Positions 32,135 through 41,943 of a DNA stretch of 64,000 nt are shown here, piece after piece (positions within the stretch are counted from its first letter, which is position 1; every line of letters starts with the position of its first letter). The stretch is taken from positions 248,001 through 312,000 of the forward strand of contig NZ_PHSU01000003.1 of the NCBI RefSeq assembly GCF_002814235.1, in the 5' to 3' direction. Position numbers and translations under genes: made by a program. The notes beneath the pieces are model-generated. The model was not told where the DNA came from. It made no database searches and saw only the letters and a list, made by a program, of their open reading frames with translations. Source of the stretch: Pseudomonas sp. QS1027 (lineage in GTDB: Bacteria > Pseudomonadota > Gammaproteobacteria > Pseudomonadales > Pseudomonadaceae).

Positions 32135-32587
32135 ATGGCCCGAGTTCGCCAAAAACGCAAGCCGGTCGCCGAGATGAACGTGGTGCCCTACATCGACGTG
32201 ATGTTGGTGCTGCTGGTTATCTTCATGGTGACCGCGCCGATGCTCAATCAGGGCGTGAAGGTTGATCTGCCCAAGGTTTCCAGCGAAGCCTTGCCGCAGG
32301 ACAACAACACCCAGGTCCTGACCATTTCGATCAAGGCTGACAAGACCTACTACTGGAACCTTGGCAGCGAAGTCGACACCGAAAAACAGCAGGACAGGGC
32401 CATGACCCTGCCGCAGATGACCGACGCGGTGACCAAGATCATCCGTGCCGGCACTGAAGGCGGCAAACGTACCCAGGTATTCATTCGGGGTGACAAGACC
32501 GTCGACTATGGTTCCGTCATGGGTGCCATGGGCGGTCTGCAGAAGGCCGGCGTCGGTAATGTTGGCTTGATTACCGAGGCCCCCTGA
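32135..32587 (+). CDS. tolR: Tol-Pal system protein TolR
   Basis: TolR (150 aa) has one N-terminal membrane helix with the proton-relay Asp in NVVPYIDVMLVLLVIFMV, followed by a periplasmic domain that binds peptidoglycan. The ATG at 32135 gives MARVRQKRKPVAEM. Its stop overlaps the tolA start (TGATG). Confidence 0.97.
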   Translation: MARVRQKRKPVAEMNVVPYIDVMLVLLVIFMVTAPMLNQGVKVDLPKVSSEALPQDNNTQVLTISIKADKTYYWNLGSEVDTEKQQDRAMTLPQMTDAVTKIIRAGTEGGKRTQVFIRGDKTVDYGSVMGAMGGLQKAGVGNVGLITEAP

Positions 32588-33651
32588 TGCACCAACAGCG
32601 AGAGCCGTCCGCGTCGGAAAGCTACTTCTGGCCGAGCGTCTGGGCGATTGGCCTGCATATCCTGATCTTTGGCATGCTGTTCGTGAGCTTTGCCATGACG
32701 CCGGATCTGCCGGAGGCCAAGCCGATTGTCCAGGCGACCCTGTATCAGCTGAAATCGAAAAGTCAGGCGACCACCCAGACCAATCAGAAGATTGCGGGTG
32801 AGGCGAAGAAATCCGCCGCGCGTCAGACCGAAGTCGAACAGATGGAACAGAAGAAGGTCGAGCAGGAAGCGATAAAGGCTGCGGAACAAAAGAAAGAGGA
32901 AGCGGCTCAAAAGGCCGACGAAGCGAAAAAATCCGACGAAGCCAAGAAAGCGGACGAGGCGAAGAAGGCCGATGAGGCCAAGAAAGCCGACGACGCGAAG
33001 AAGGCTGCCGAGGCGAAAAAGGAATTGGCTGATATAGCCAAGAAGAAAGCCGACGACGAAGCCAAGAAGGCCGCGGAAGAAGAGGCCAAGCAGGCCGCTG
33101 AAGACGCGAAGAAGAAAATCGTCGAAGACGCCAAGAAGAAAGCCGCCGAAGACGCGAAGAAGAAATCCGAAGCTGACGAGGCGAAGAAGAAAGTCGCCGA
33201 AGACGCGAAGAAGAAAGCCGCTGCCGATGCTGCGAAGAAGAAATCGCAGGATGCGGCGCGTAAATCTGCCGAAGATAAAAAGGCCCAGGCCCTGGCAGAC
33301 TTGCTTTCCGACACGCCGCAACGCCAACAGGCCCTGGCTGATGAGCAGGGTGATGAAACGGCGGGCAGCTTTGACGATCTGATTCGTTCGCGGGCAGCGG
33401 AAGGTTGGGCACGTCCTCCTTCGGCACGCAAAGGTATGACGGTGGTGCTGCAAATCGGCATGTTGCCGGACGGTACGGTGACCACGGTCACGGTGTCCAA
33501 GTCCAGTGGCGACGGTCCGTTTGACGCCTCGGCGGTAGCTGCGGTCAAGAATATTGGTCGTTTGACGGAAATGCAGGGAATGAAACCGAGCGACTTTGCG
33601 CCCTATCGTTCCTTCAAGATGACATTCACACCTGAGGATCTAGCCTTGTGA
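32587..33651 (+). CDS. tolA: Tol-Pal system protein TolA
   Basis: TolA (354 aa) spans the periplasm, linking TolQR in the inner membrane to TolB-Pal at the outer membrane. One membrane helix at about 17-38 is followed by a long Ala/Lys/Glu-rich helix (about 65-235, full of AKK and DEAKK repeats) and a C-terminal globular domain (about 255-354). The low-complexity helix is normal for TolA. The domain is also a docking site for colicins and phages in related bacteria. Confidence 0.96.
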   Translation: MHQQREPSASESYFWPSVWAIGLHILIFGMLFVSFAMTPDLPEAKPIVQATLYQLKSKSQATTQTNQKIAGEAKKSAARQTEVEQMEQKKVEQEAIKAAEQKKEEAAQKADEAKKSDEAKKADEAKKADEAKKADDAKKAAEAKKELADIAKKKADDEAKKAAEEEAKQAAEDAKKKIVEDAKKKAAEDAKKKSEADEAKKKVAEDAKKKAAADAAKKKSQDAARKSAEDKKAQALADLLSDTPQRQQALADEQGDETAGSFDDLIRSRAAEGWARPPSARKGMTVVLQIGMLPDGTVTTVTVSKSSGDGPFDASAVAAVKNIGRLTEMQGMKPSDFAPYRSFKMTFTPEDLAL

Positions 33652-34949
33652 GAAACCTTCTTCGAACAATGCTTGTCGTGATCTGCTGCCTGGCAGGGAT
33701 GGCGATGGCGGATGAAAAGAACATTCTGGTCACCAGCGGCAGCGATCGGGCCACGCCCATCGCGGTCGTACCGTTCGGCTGGCAGGGCGGTAGCGTCCTG
33801 CCGGACGACATGGCCCAGATCATCAGCGACGACCTGCGTAACTCCGGTTACTACTCGCCGATTCCGAAACAGAACATGATCAGCCTGCCAACCCAGGCCA
33901 GCGAAGTCATCTACCGTGACTGGAAGGCCCTGGGCGCCCAGTACATCATGGTCGGCAGCATTGTTCCGGCCGGCGGTCGCCTGCAGGTGCAGTACGCACT
34001 GTTCAACGTCGCCACCGAGCAGCAAGTGCTGACCGGCAGCGTGTCGGGCACGGTCGATCAGTTGCGCGACATGTCGCACTACATCTCCGACCAGTCGTTC
34101 GAAAAACTCACCGGCATCAAGGGTGCGTTCTCCACGCGCATGCTTTATGTCACGGCTGAGCGTTTCTCGGTGAACAACACCCGTTACACCCTGCAACGTT
34201 CGGACTATGACGGTGCCCGCGCCGTGACCCTGCTGCAATCGCGCGAGCCGATCCTGTCGCCGCGTTTCGCACCGGATGGCAAGCGTATCGCCTATGTGTC
34301 GTTCGAGCAGAAGCGTCCGCGCATCTTCGTCCAGCACATCGACACCGGTCGCCGTGAGCAGATCACCAACTTCGAAGGCCTCAACGGTGCACCGGCCTGG
34401 TCTCCGGACGGTAACCGCCTGGCGTTCGTGCTGTCCAAGGACGGCAACCCGGACATCTACGTGATGGACATGGCTTCGCGCCAGATGAGTCGCGTCACCA
34501 GCGGCCCGGGCATCAACACCGAACCGTTCTGGGGCAAGGATGGCTCGACCATCTACTTCACCTCCGATCGCGGCGGCAAGCCACAGATCTACAAGACCAG
34601 CGTCGGTGGCGGTGGTGCTGAGCGCGTGACCTTTATCGGCAACTACAACGCCGCCCCGAAACTGTCGGCGGATGAGAAGACCCTGGTGATGATCCACCGC
34701 CAGGATGGCTTCACCAACTTCCGTGTGGCGGCTCAGGATTTGCAGCGTGGGACAGTAAAAATACTGACAGACACAAACCTTGATGAGTCAGCCACTGTCG
34801 CACCCAACGGCACCATGGTAATCTACGCCACCGCCCAGCAGGGCCGGGGAGTCTTGATGCTCGTGTCCATCAACGGACGCGTAAGGCTCCCGCTTCCTAC
34901 CGCTCAAGGCGAAGTCAGAGAACCTTCCTGGTCCCCTTACCTGAACTGA
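33648..34949 (+). CDS. tolB: Tol-Pal system beta-propeller protein TolB
   Basis: Periplasmic TolB (433 aa) has a signal peptide of about 21 residues ([18 protein letters not shown]), an N-terminal alpha/beta domain and a six-bladed propeller with repeated [12 protein letters not shown] / [12 protein letters not shown] motifs. It shuttles between Pal and TolA. The GTG start overlaps the tolA stop (GTGA). Confidence 0.98.
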   Translation: MRNLLRTMLVVICCLAGMAMADEKNILVTSGSDRATPIAVVPFGWQGGSVLPDDMAQIISDDLRNSGYYSPIPKQNMISLPTQASEVIYRDWKALGAQYIMVGSIVPAGGRLQVQYALFNVATEQQVLTGSVSGTVDQLRDMSHYISDQSFEKLTGIKGAFSTRMLYVTAERFSVNNTRYTLQRSDYDGARAVTLLQSREPILSPRFAPDGKRIAYVSFEQKRPRIFVQHIDTGRREQITNFEGLNGAPAWSPDGNRLAFVLSKDGNPDIYVMDMASRQMSRVTSGPGINTEPFWGKDGSTIYFTSDRGGKPQIYKTSVGGGGAERVTFIGNYNAAPKLSADEKTLVMIHRQDGFTNFRVAAQDLQRGTVKILTDTNLDESATVAPNGTMVIYATAQQGRGVLMLVSINGRVRLPLPTAQGEVREPSWSPYLN

Positions 34950-35002
34950 CGCGGCGCTTTACGATTTTGCTTAACACACTGGGGTTCATTAGGAGTTTTA
35001 CG

Positions 35003-35500
35003 ATGGAAATGCTGAAGTTTGGTAAATTTGCTGCGCTGGCTCTGGCCATGGCTGTAGCTGTAGGTTGCTCGTCCAAAGGCGGCGACAATGCCGGTCAAGG
35101 CGCTGTAGACCCAAACGCTGGTTACGGCGCTAACACTGGTGCAGTTGACGGTTCCCTGAGCGAAGAAGCTGCTCTGCGCGCTATCACCACTTTCTACTTC
35201 GAATACGACAGCTCGGACCTGAAGCCAGAAGCCATGCGCTCCCTGGACGTTCACGCCAAGGACCTGAAAGCTAGCGGCGCCAAAGTCGTTCTGGAAGGTA
35301 ACACCGACGAACGTGGTACTCGCGAGTACAACATGGCACTGGGCGAGCGTCGTGCGAAAGCCGTTCAACGCTACCTGGTACTGCAAGGTGTTGCTCCAGG
35401 CCAGCTGGAACTGGTTTCCTACGGTAAAGAGCGTCCAGTAGCTACTGGCCACGACGAGCAGTCCTGGGCTCAAAACCGTCGCGTCGAACTGCGTAAGTAA
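35003..35500 (+). CDS. pal: Peptidoglycan-associated lipoprotein Pal (OprL)
   Basis: A 165-aa outer-membrane lipoprotein. The lipobox Cys is in MAVAVGCSS (about residue 21), followed by a flexible linker and an OmpA-like peptidoglycan-binding domain ([33 protein letters not shown]). The ATG at 35003 is preceded by AGGAG. A longer open frame upstream lacks a signal sequence. It is called OprL in P. aeruginosa. Confidence 0.98.
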   Translation: MEMLKFGKFAALALAMAVAVGCSSKGGDNAGQGAVDPNAGYGANTGAVDGSLSEEAALRAITTFYFEYDSSDLKPEAMRSLDVHAKDLKASGAKVVLEGNTDERGTREYNMALGERRAKAVQRYLVLQGVAPGQLELVSYGKERPVATGHDEQSWAQNRRVELRK

Positions 35501-35506
35501 TTCGTC

Positions 35507-36322
35507 ATGCGAACGTGCCGTCGTGCTGTAACTGTCCTGGCTCTCAGCCTCATGCCGCTTGCGGCGTGGGCTGCGGTTCCTGTGGTCGATGACAACTCCG
35601 GTAACGGTGGGAGTTATCCGCCTGCAGGTTACGGTACGAACGGCGCCTATGCCGGGGGAGGGGTTTCGGCCCCTGTCTCGGCACAGGGCGAGCTGTTCAA
35701 CCAATTGCAACGCATGCAGGAACAACTCGCGCAGCAACAAGGCGTGATCGAAGTTCTGCAAAACGATATTGCGCGCATGAAGCAGGAAAACCTGGAGCGA
35801 TACCAGGATCTTGATCGGCGCATAGGCAGTGGCGGCGCTCCGGCGGCTGCGGCTCCTGATAATTCTTCTGCCGGTGGCGATGTCAACGCCGCCGCCGGTG
35901 CTGCACCTGCTGCCCAGGCCCCCGCGGCCAGCAGCGAGCCGGGTGATCCGGCCAAGGAAAAGCTCTACTACGATGCCGCCTTCGACCTGATCAAGGCCAA
36001 GGACTTCGACAAGGCCAGCCTGGCGTTTACCGCCTTCCTGCGCAAGTACCCCAATAGCCAGTACGCCGGTAACGCGCAGTACTGGTTGGGCGAAGTGAAC
36101 CTGGCCAAAGGCGACCTTCAAGGTGCCGGCCAGGCGTTTGCCAAGGTCAGCCAGCTGTATCCCAAGCATGCCAAAGTGCCGGATTCGCTGTACAAGCTGG
36201 CGGATGTCGAGCGTCGCCTGGGTCATACCGACAAGGTCAAAGGCATTCTGCAGCAGGTGGTTTCCCAATATCCGGGAACTTCCGCCGCGCAGTTGGCACA
36301 GCGCGATCTGCAGCGCATGTGA
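35507..36322 (+). CDS. cpoB: Tol-Pal coordinator CpoB (YbgF)
   Basis: A 271-aa periplasmic protein. A signal peptide (about 1-22, VTVLALSLMPLAAWA) is followed by a Gly/Ser-rich stretch, a trimerising coiled coil (QLQRMQEQLAQQQGVIEVLQ), a Pro/Ala linker and a C-terminal TPR domain of three repeats. In E. coli CpoB coordinates Tol energy with peptidoglycan synthesis at division. It lies six bases after pal and closes the operon before a terminator. Confidence 0.95.
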   Translation: MRTCRRAVTVLALSLMPLAAWAAVPVVDDNSGNGGSYPPAGYGTNGAYAGGGVSAPVSAQGELFNQLQRMQEQLAQQQGVIEVLQNDIARMKQENLERYQDLDRRIGSGGAPAAAAPDNSSAGGDVNAAAGAAPAAQAPAASSEPGDPAKEKLYYDAAFDLIKAKDFDKASLAFTAFLRKYPNSQYAGNAQYWLGEVNLAKGDLQGAGQAFAKVSQLYPKHAKVPDSLYKLADVERRLGHTDKVKGILQQVVSQYPGTSAAQLAQRDLQRM

Positions 36323-36343
36323 CGGCCGACGGCCTGCTTGAAG

Positions 36344-36369
36344 AAACCCGCGCTTGTCGCGGGTTTTTT
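36344..36369 (+). terminator. Intrinsic terminator of the tol-pal operon
   Basis: Stem AACCCGCG (36345-36352) and CGCGGGTT (36358-36365), followed by a T run to 36369. Confidence 0.9.
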
Positions 36370-36486
36370 CGTTAGAATTCACGCCCTTTTTTATGAAACA
36401 CGCTGTTCTGGACTGTGCGATTGCAGGTTCATTGCAGTGCCTGACTGAGGCGGACGGCCTGTTTAGCTGTTACGCCCGTGGCGACT

Positions 36487-37134
36487 ATGCAAGACACATT
36501 GAGAATCACCGAAGTTTTTTACTCGTTGCAGGGTGAAACGCGGACGGCTGGGCTGCCCACCGTTTTCGTGCGCCTGACCGGTTGCCCATTGCGCTGCCAG
36601 TACTGCGACAGTGCCTACGCCTTCAGCGGCGGCACCCTCATGACCCTGGACAGCCTGCTGACGCAGGTGGCCGATTACCGTCCGCGTTATGTCTGCGTGA
36701 CCGGCGGCGAACCGCTGGCCCAGCCCAATGCCATTCCCTTGCTCAAGCAGCTCTGTGACGCCGGTTACAGCGTGTCCCTGGAAACCAGTGGGGCGCTGGA
36801 TATCTCGGCGGTGGACACCCGGGTCAGCCGTGTGCTCGACCTGAAGACCCCCGGCTCGAAGGAATCGCACCGCAACCGCTACGAAAACATCGAGCTGCTG
36901 ACCCCCAACGACCAGGTCAAGTTTGTGATCTGCTCGCGGGAGGACTATGACTGGGCAGTGTCCAAGCTGATTCAGTACGGTCTGGAAAAGCGTGCCGGCG
37001 AAGTGCTGTTCTCGCCGAGCCACCACGATCTGCCGGCCCGTGAGCTGGCCGACTGGATCGTTGCGGACAACCTGCCGGTGCGCCTGCAGATGCAGTTGCA
37101 CAAATATCTATGGAATGACGAGCCGGGGCGCTGA
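36487..37134 (+). CDS. queE: 7-carboxy-7-deazaguanine synthase QueE
   Basis: A 215-aa radical-SAM enzyme that converts 6-carboxytetrahydropterin to 7-carboxy-7-deazaguanine in queuosine/preQ0 synthesis. The CxxxCxxC cluster-binding motif is in [12 protein letters not shown], and a Gly-rich SAM site is at VTGGEPL. The ATG at 36487 is chosen over a GTG three codons earlier. queC follows one base after the stop. Confidence 0.95.
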   Translation: MQDTLRITEVFYSLQGETRTAGLPTVFVRLTGCPLRCQYCDSAYAFSGGTLMTLDSLLTQVADYRPRYVCVTGGEPLAQPNAIPLLKQLCDAGYSVSLETSGALDISAVDTRVSRVLDLKTPGSKESHRNRYENIELLTPNDQVKFVICSREDYDWAVSKLIQYGLEKRAGEVLFSPSHHDLPARELADWIVADNLPVRLQMQLHKYLWNDEPGR

Positions 37135-37135
37135 T

Positions 37136-37825
37136 ATGACCACCCAAGCAAGCACTGACAAGAAAGCGGTAATCCTTCTCTCCGGCGGCCTGGACTCGGC
37201 CACCGTGGTGGCCATGGCGCGTGCCGAGGGCTACAGCTGCTACACCATGAGCTTTGACTACGGCCAGCGGCACCGCGCCGAGTTGCAGGCGGCCGAGCGG
37301 GTGGCGCGTGACCTCGGCGTGATCGAGCACAAGGTCATCGGCCTGAACCTCAACGGTATTGGCGGTTCGGCCTTGACCGACAGCAGCATCGACGTGCCCG
37401 AGGCGCCGAGTGAAGGCATTCCGGTGACCTACGTGCCGGCGCGCAACACGGTGTTCCTGTCGCTGGCCCTGGGTTGGGCCGAGGTGCTGGGTGCCCGTGA
37501 CATCTTTATCGGCGTCAACGCGGTGGACTATTCCGGTTACCCGGACTGCCGTCCCGAGTTCGTCGAAGCATTCGAAACCCTGGCCAACCTGGCGACCAAA
37601 GCCGGTGTCGAGGGCAATGGTTTCCGCATCCAGGCACCGCTGCAGAACCTCAGCAAGGGCGATATCGTCCAGGCCGGAATCAAGCTCGGGGTCGACTATT
37701 CGCTGACCGTATCCTGCTATCAAGCGGATGCTAACGGCTTTGCATGTGGGAAATGTGACAGCTGCCGGCTGCGTGCTGAAGGCTTCGCAGCGGCCGGAAT
37801 CAGTGATCCGACACGTTATTTTTGA
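37136..37825 (+). CDS. queC: 7-cyano-7-deazaguanine synthase QueC
   Basis: QueC (229 aa) converts 7-carboxy-7-deazaguanine to preQ0 using ATP and ammonia. A PP-loop SGGLDSATV at about 16-24 binds ATP, and a C-terminal zinc site is formed by Cys residues in SCYQAD and [12 protein letters not shown]. Coupled to queE. The P. aeruginosa order queE-queC-tRNA-Lys is conserved. Confidence 0.97.
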   Translation: MTTQASTDKKAVILLSGGLDSATVVAMARAEGYSCYTMSFDYGQRHRAELQAAERVARDLGVIEHKVIGLNLNGIGGSALTDSSIDVPEAPSEGIPVTYVPARNTVFLSLALGWAEVLGARDIFIGVNAVDYSGYPDCRPEFVEAFETLANLATKAGVEGNGFRIQAPLQNLSKGDIVQAGIKLGVDYSLTVSCYQADANGFACGKCDSCRLRAEGFAAAGISDPTRYF

Positions 37826-37843
37826 TTTTTTTCATTTAAGGTG

Positions 37844-37871
37844 TTGAATTACCGTTAGAAATCAGTATTAT
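37844..37871 (+). promoter_or_regulatory. Promoter of tRNA-Lys
   Basis: TTGAAT (37844-37849) and TATTAT (37866-37871) with a 16-bp spacer, 17 bp upstream of the mature tRNA 5' end. Confidence 0.65.
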
Positions 37872-37888
37872 ACGCGCCACCACACAGC

Positions 37889-37964
37889 GGGTCGTTAGCT
37901 CAGTTGGTAGAGCAGTTGGCTTTTAACCAATTGGTCGTAGGTTCGAATCCCACACGACCCACCA
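37889..37964 (+). tRNA. tRNA-Lys (anticodon UUU)
   Basis: A 76-nt cloverleaf with CCA encoded. The acceptor stem is GGGTCGT/ACGACCC, the D-stem GCTC/GAGC, the anticodon loop CTTTTAA giving anticodon UUU, and the T-loop TTCGAAT. The T-stem has an A-C mismatch (GTAGG/CCCAC). In P. aeruginosa the tRNA-Lys at this locus is a known attachment site for PAPI-1/pKLC102-type elements. Confidence 0.97.
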
Positions 37965-37980
37965 TATTTGTTGTAGAAGA

Positions 37981-38024
37981 AAATCCGGAATGCCCACGAA
38001 AGTGAGGAGTTCCGGATTTTTTTT
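37981..38024 (+). terminator. Terminator of the tRNA-Lys transcript
   Basis: Stem AAATCCGGAA (37981-37990) and TTCCGGATTT (38010-38019), with eight T at the end. Confidence 0.88.
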
Positions 38025-38144
38025 GCCTGCGAAATGGTAGAGCGAGCGGCTCACCCGTCGCGCATGGTCGGTGCAAGCCACCACCAGAGCCTTTCTCAAG
38101 GCCATTGTCGAGCGTCGTTAACCAGACGACAGGTTAGTTAAGAT

Positions 38145-39275
38145 TCAGGCCAGTTCCTGGAGGAGATCGCTCAGGTCTATGGCGTTTTTCGAACTCGTCA
38201 TAAGCTCGTCTGGCGTCGGGCCCTGGCGATTCAGATCCACCATGTCCTGGTTCCGGATGACGAACGGGCGCATACGGCTTTCGTAGGCAGCGAATGCGTC
38301 CGTCGGCTGATCGGGGTGACGTGCGAGCTCCCGGGCCAGCACGAACGCACCGACCAGGCCCAGGCTGGTGCCTTGGCCGGAGAGCGGCGAGGCGCAGTGT
38401 GCGGCGTCGCCGGCGAGCACCACGCGCCCTTTGTACCAGCGTGGCGCGCTAATCTGCGCCAGTTCGTTGTAGTAAAACGCCTGGGTTTCTTGCATCGCCT
38501 CGATATACTGCGCGAATGCCCCCCTCAAATGGGCGCACTTGGACGTGACCATCGCCTTCTGTGCAGGCACATCCCCACGCGATATCGTGGCATCTCCGGG
38601 TGCGAAACCCACGGACACGCGTACCTCCTGCTTGTCGCGACTCGGATAAATGACATAACCGACGCCGTTCTCGCGGTGCATCAATTGCCAATTCTCCAGG
38701 CCAGTGAAGTTCGGTGTCGTGAACAGGGCGAGGGCGATGCCCAGGCTCTTGATAACCGAGGTCTCGTCGTTGAACCACAGTTTACGGGTCTTGGAGTAGA
38801 GGCCATCGGCAGCAATGACAAGGTCGAATCTGCGCTGGTTGCCACGACTGAATATCACTTCTACCTGATCTTTTTCCTCGTCAAGGCCGACAATGCTATC
38901 GCCGTAGATGAACTCTACCCGGTCGCTGAGGGCACCCATCAGCAATTCGCAGAGATCATCGCGGAAGATCTCGATATCAGGGCTGTCGAGGCGGCCGGCG
39001 CTGAAGGTGCGCTCCTTGGTGCGCTGCATTTCCACGCCGTTGGCATCAAGCATCGACATGCCGTGGAGTAGGGTGCGAATCGCGCGGGCATCTTCCAGCA
39101 GACCCATTGCTTTCACCACATCAAGTGCCACGCCGCGAATGTCCACCGCTTGGCCGCCACGACGAAACTCGGGCTGCTGTTCCACAAGCGTGGTGCTGAG
39201 CCCTGCCTTATCCAGCCAATAGGCCAGGGCGAGCCCTGTCACACCGGCGCCGGAAATCAGTACGTTACGAATCAT
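38145..39275 (-). CDS. FAD-dependent monooxygenase (PHBH/TetX-like)
   Basis: A 376-aa class A flavoprotein monooxygenase. N-terminal FAD-binding GAGVTG (9-14), the DG motif in VIAADGLYSKTR and the GD motif in VVLAGDAAHCASPLSGQGTSLGL are all intact. The substrate is unknown; relatives hydroxylate aromatic compounds or antibiotics such as tetracyclines. It is divergent from a TetR-family gene with a palindrome between them, a pairing typical of inducible detoxification. First gene after the tRNA-Lys. Confidence 0.88.
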   Translation of the reverse strand: MIRNVLISGAGVTGLALAYWLDKAGLSTTLVEQQPEFRRGGQAVDIRGVALDVVKAMGLLEDARAIRTLLHGMSMLDANGVEMQRTKERTFSAGRLDSPDIEIFRDDLCELLMGALSDRVEFIYGDSIVGLDEEKDQVEVIFSRGNQRRFDLVIAADGLYSKTRKLWFNDETSVIKSLGIALALFTTPNFTGLENWQLMHRENGVGYVIYPSRDKQEVRVSVGFAPGDATISRGDVPAQKAMVTSKCAHLRGAFAQYIEAMQETQAFYYNELAQISAPRWYKGRVVLAGDAAHCASPLSGQGTSLGLVGAFVLARELARHPDQPTDAFAAYESRMRPFVIRNQDMVDLNRQGPTPDELMTSSKNAIDLSDLLQELA

Positions 39276-39391
39276 GGTTGTTTCCTTGTGGGGGGTGCGG
39301 GCAGGTCGATGGTCGGTGGGGGTCCGGCGGACATTGCCTTGATGTTGGTATCTTTACAATGTCTAGATAGGTTGAAAGACTGGCAAGAAAG

Positions 39392-39411
39392 TGTCAATCG
39401 CTATTTTGACA
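39392..39411. promoter_or_regulatory. Candidate TetR-family operator
   Basis: The inverted repeat TGTCAA-N8-TTGACA lies 18 bp before the TetR start codon and within the divergent promoter region of the monooxygenase gene, the usual location for an autoregulatory operator. Confidence 0.5.
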
Positions 39412-39428
39412 GTGGTAAGATTCGGCTC

Positions 39429-40028
39429 ATGAAAACGACCCCTTACCACCACGGTGCCCTTAAAGAGGCGCTTGTCGCCGCCGCCGAGGCAATACTGCGG
39501 CGTGATGGCTTGAGTGCATTGACGCTACGGGCTGCGGCTCGTGAAGCGGGGGTGTCCCATGCGGCACCTTCCCACCACTTCGGGGATCTGACGGGCCTGC
39601 TCAGTGAGCTGGCGGCCGACGGCTTTCGTCGATTCGGCGTTGAGCTTCAAGCGGCCATGGAATCCGCTGCGGTCAAACGCTGGGATGGCGCGCGCGCCTA
39701 TCTGGCCTTTGCCAGGCAAAACCCGGAGCTGTTCCAACTGATGTTCCGTTCCGACCGTTTGGACTCAGGCCGTCCTTCTCTCAGGGAGGCTCGCCGGAAT
39801 GCGCTTGGGCTACTCGCCAGTTCGCGCGAGACACCCGTGGAAAACCCGACACTCGAACAGCTGGGGAGCATTCTCGGTGGCTGGTCATTGATTCACGGCT
39901 ATACCCTGCTGCTGTTGGATGGTGGGCTGAAGGCCATCCTTAATATCGCGCCGGAGGGGGTCACGGTCGAAGATCTCTTCGAGGTGATGTTGGCGTCAGC
40001 CGACAGCGAGCGAATTGGGCCAAAATGA
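39429..40028 (+). CDS. TetR-family transcriptional regulator
   Basis: A 199-aa regulator with an N-terminal TetR helix-turn-helix (LTLRAAAREAGVSHAAPSHHFGDLTGLL, about 35-62) and a C-terminal ligand-binding part of the TetR_C WHG type. The ATG at 39429 gives MKTTPYHHGALKEALV; a longer upstream frame runs through the intergenic operator and is rejected. It probably represses the divergent monooxygenase gene and itself. The ligand is unknown. Confidence 0.88.
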   Translation: MKTTPYHHGALKEALVAAAEAILRRDGLSALTLRAAAREAGVSHAAPSHHFGDLTGLLSELAADGFRRFGVELQAAMESAAVKRWDGARAYLAFARQNPELFQLMFRSDRLDSGRPSLREARRNALGLLASSRETPVENPTLEQLGSILGGWSLIHGYTLLLLDGGLKAILNIAPEGVTVEDLFEVMLASADSERIGPK

Positions 40029-40176
40029 GTCTGTACCTAAAGAGTTGAGTACACATTTATCTTGGTCTATCTGTGTTGTTAGCGAACAAATATTGTTCTG
40101 ATTGGTGCGTTGTTGCTACAGGGGCAGCTCCTTAAGCTGAGTTCCGGTTAGCCAATCTCCCCAAAGGAACTTCATC

Positions 40177-40920
40177 ATGAGCAACACTTCCCTGTTTCAG
40201 ATCGCTACGACTGAACGTTCATTTTCCTCCTTGTGCAAGTCGATCATTGTCGGTTTGGGTTTGATGGTCGGTGCCATCCAGTTTGCTAGCGCCGCGGATG
40301 CGCCGACCAATGAGCACCCGACCATCCGTGCCATGTTCGGCGCCAAGCCGACTGACGGCCTGGACCCGAAAACCACAGCGCTACTGGTGATTGATTTCCA
40401 GAATGAATACTTCACCGGCCGTATGCCGATCCCGGATGGCATGAAGGCCCTGGAAAACACCAAGCGCCTGATCGCTTTCGCTGACAAGGAACATATCCCG
40501 GTGATCCATGTGCAGCACATCGCGCCTGCTGGTGCGGCGGTGTTCGGCATTGGCGGCAAGACTGTCGACTTCCATCCGCAGATGAAGCCGCGCTCTCAGG
40601 ACAAGGTTGTCCAGAAGACCACCGTCAGCGTGTTCGCCAGCACTGACCTGGATGCCCAACTGAAGAAAGCCGGGGTCAAGACCCTGATCATCAGCGGCCT
40701 GATGACCCACGCCTGCGTGGCTGGTGCGGCCCGTGACGCCGTGCCGTTGGGTTACGACGTTGTGGTAGCATCCGATGCCAGCGCAACCCGTGCCATTACT
40801 CGTGCCAATGGCCATTCGGTGACCAAGGATGAGCTGCAAAACTCGGCCCTGGCCGAGATCGAAGACACCTTCGGTTCGGTACTGACCACCTCGCAGATCG
40901 TTGCCTTGCCGGTCAAGTGA
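40177..40920 (+). CDS. Secreted isochorismatase-family cysteine hydrolase
   Basis: A 247-aa isochorismatase-like hydrolase. The catalytic triad of the family is visible as Asp73 (LLVIDFQNEY), Lys147 (VVQKTTVSVF) and Cys180 (LMTHACVAGA). An N-terminal hydrophobic segment (SIIVGLGLMVGAIQFASA, about 22-39) ends in an AxA cleavage site, so the enzyme should be periplasmic, which is uncommon for this family. The substrate is unknown (an amide or nicotinamidase-like reaction is possible). AAAGGAA precedes the ATG. A LysR gene follows 29 bp downstream. Confidence 0.85.
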   Translation: MSNTSLFQIATTERSFSSLCKSIIVGLGLMVGAIQFASAADAPTNEHPTIRAMFGAKPTDGLDPKTTALLVIDFQNEYFTGRMPIPDGMKALENTKRLIAFADKEHIPVIHVQHIAPAGAAVFGIGGKTVDFHPQMKPRSQDKVVQKTTVSVFASTDLDAQLKKAGVKTLIISGLMTHACVAGAARDAVPLGYDVVVASDASATRAITRANGHSVTKDELQNSALAEIEDTFGSVLTTSQIVALPVK

Positions 40921-40949
40921 TCAGCCCCTGACTTCGGAACGCCCGCTTC

Positions 40950-41852
40950 ATGAACCAGTTATCTGCCATGCGCGCCTTTCGCTGCATTGTCGAGGCCAAG
41001 GGCTTCTCTGCCGCCGCAGAACGCCTGGACACCACCCACTCGACGATCTCACGGCAGCTGCAGCAACTGGAGACTGAACTGGGCGTTCAGTTGATCAATC
41101 GCAATACCCGACGTTTCAGCCTGACCGGGGCGGGGGAGCAGTACTACGCGGCGTGTGTCGATATTCTCGATCGTGTCGACGCGGCTTCCCAAGTCATGGC
41201 CCAGGAGCATCAACGTCCGGAAGGACTGTTGCGGGTCAGTGTGCCCCTGGTGGTTGGCACGCTGGATCTGCCGCACTGGCTGCCGGGGTTCCAGAAGCGT
41301 TACCCCGATATTGAACTGGAACTGTGCTGCGATGATCAGTTCGTCGACCTGGTGGCCGAAGGCTTTGATGTCGCCATACGGATTGCCAGTGGCCTGGCAG
41401 ACACCACCTTGATCGCCCGCACCCTGACGGTTTCCAAACGGGTGCTGGTGGCTTCTCCCGCTTATATCCGCACCCATGGTTTACCGCGTACAGCCCAGGA
41501 ACTCGACAAGCATCGCCTGCTGACCTTTATCGGGGCTTCTTCGGATTGGGAGCTGAGTTCCGCTCGAGGTGCCTCGTTCAAGATCACACCAAACGGCCAA
41601 TTCCGAAGCAACACCATCAGTGCCCTGCACGCCGCGACGCTGGCCGGCTCCGGCATTGCCTGTTTCACCCAGGCCACCGTACGCAGTGATCTTGCCCTGG
41701 GGCGCTTGGTCTCCATCCTCCCCAATTATTCGTTGGGCGAGCGACATTACTACGCGATCTATCCACAATCCCGCTACTTGGCGCCCAAGGTGCGGGTGTT
41801 TGTGGATTTCATAACCGATTATTACCAGATGGGGAACAACGCTTCCATTTGA
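40950..41852 (+). CDS. LysR-family transcriptional regulator
   Basis: A 300-aa LysR protein with an N-terminal winged helix-turn-helix (FSAAAERLDTTHSTISRQLQQLE) and a substrate-binding domain from about residue 90. Unlike most LysR genes it lies downstream of, and in the same direction as, the isochorismatase-like gene, so it may be co-transcribed with it. The inducer is unknown. Confidence 0.9.
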   Translation: MNQLSAMRAFRCIVEAKGFSAAAERLDTTHSTISRQLQQLETELGVQLINRNTRRFSLTGAGEQYYAACVDILDRVDAASQVMAQEHQRPEGLLRVSVPLVVGTLDLPHWLPGFQKRYPDIELELCCDDQFVDLVAEGFDVAIRIASGLADTTLIARTLTVSKRVLVASPAYIRTHGLPRTAQELDKHRLLTFIGASSDWELSSARGASFKITPNGQFRSNTISALHAATLAGSGIACFTQATVRSDLALGRLVSILPNYSLGERHYYAIYPQSRYLAPKVRVFVDFITDYYQMGNNASI

Positions 41853-41943
41853 ATGGACGTGCTGGGCGAACCGGGTTTTCAGTAGATGTTTTCTGATACG
41901 AAACTGAGCTGGTTTTAAACGCCTACCTATCAGGGGCCTGTTG

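Noticed and set aside
32800..33280. Repetitive DNA that could be taken for a repeat array
   Set aside because: It is the Ala/Lys/Glu-rich helical domain of TolA. The repetition follows codons (GCGAAGAAG-like) and is normal for the family.
37981..38144. A possible att repeat or integrase remnant just after the tRNA-Lys
   Set aside because: I found only the tRNA terminator and anonymous sequence. No second copy of the tRNA 3' end and no integrase-like frame is visible in the window.
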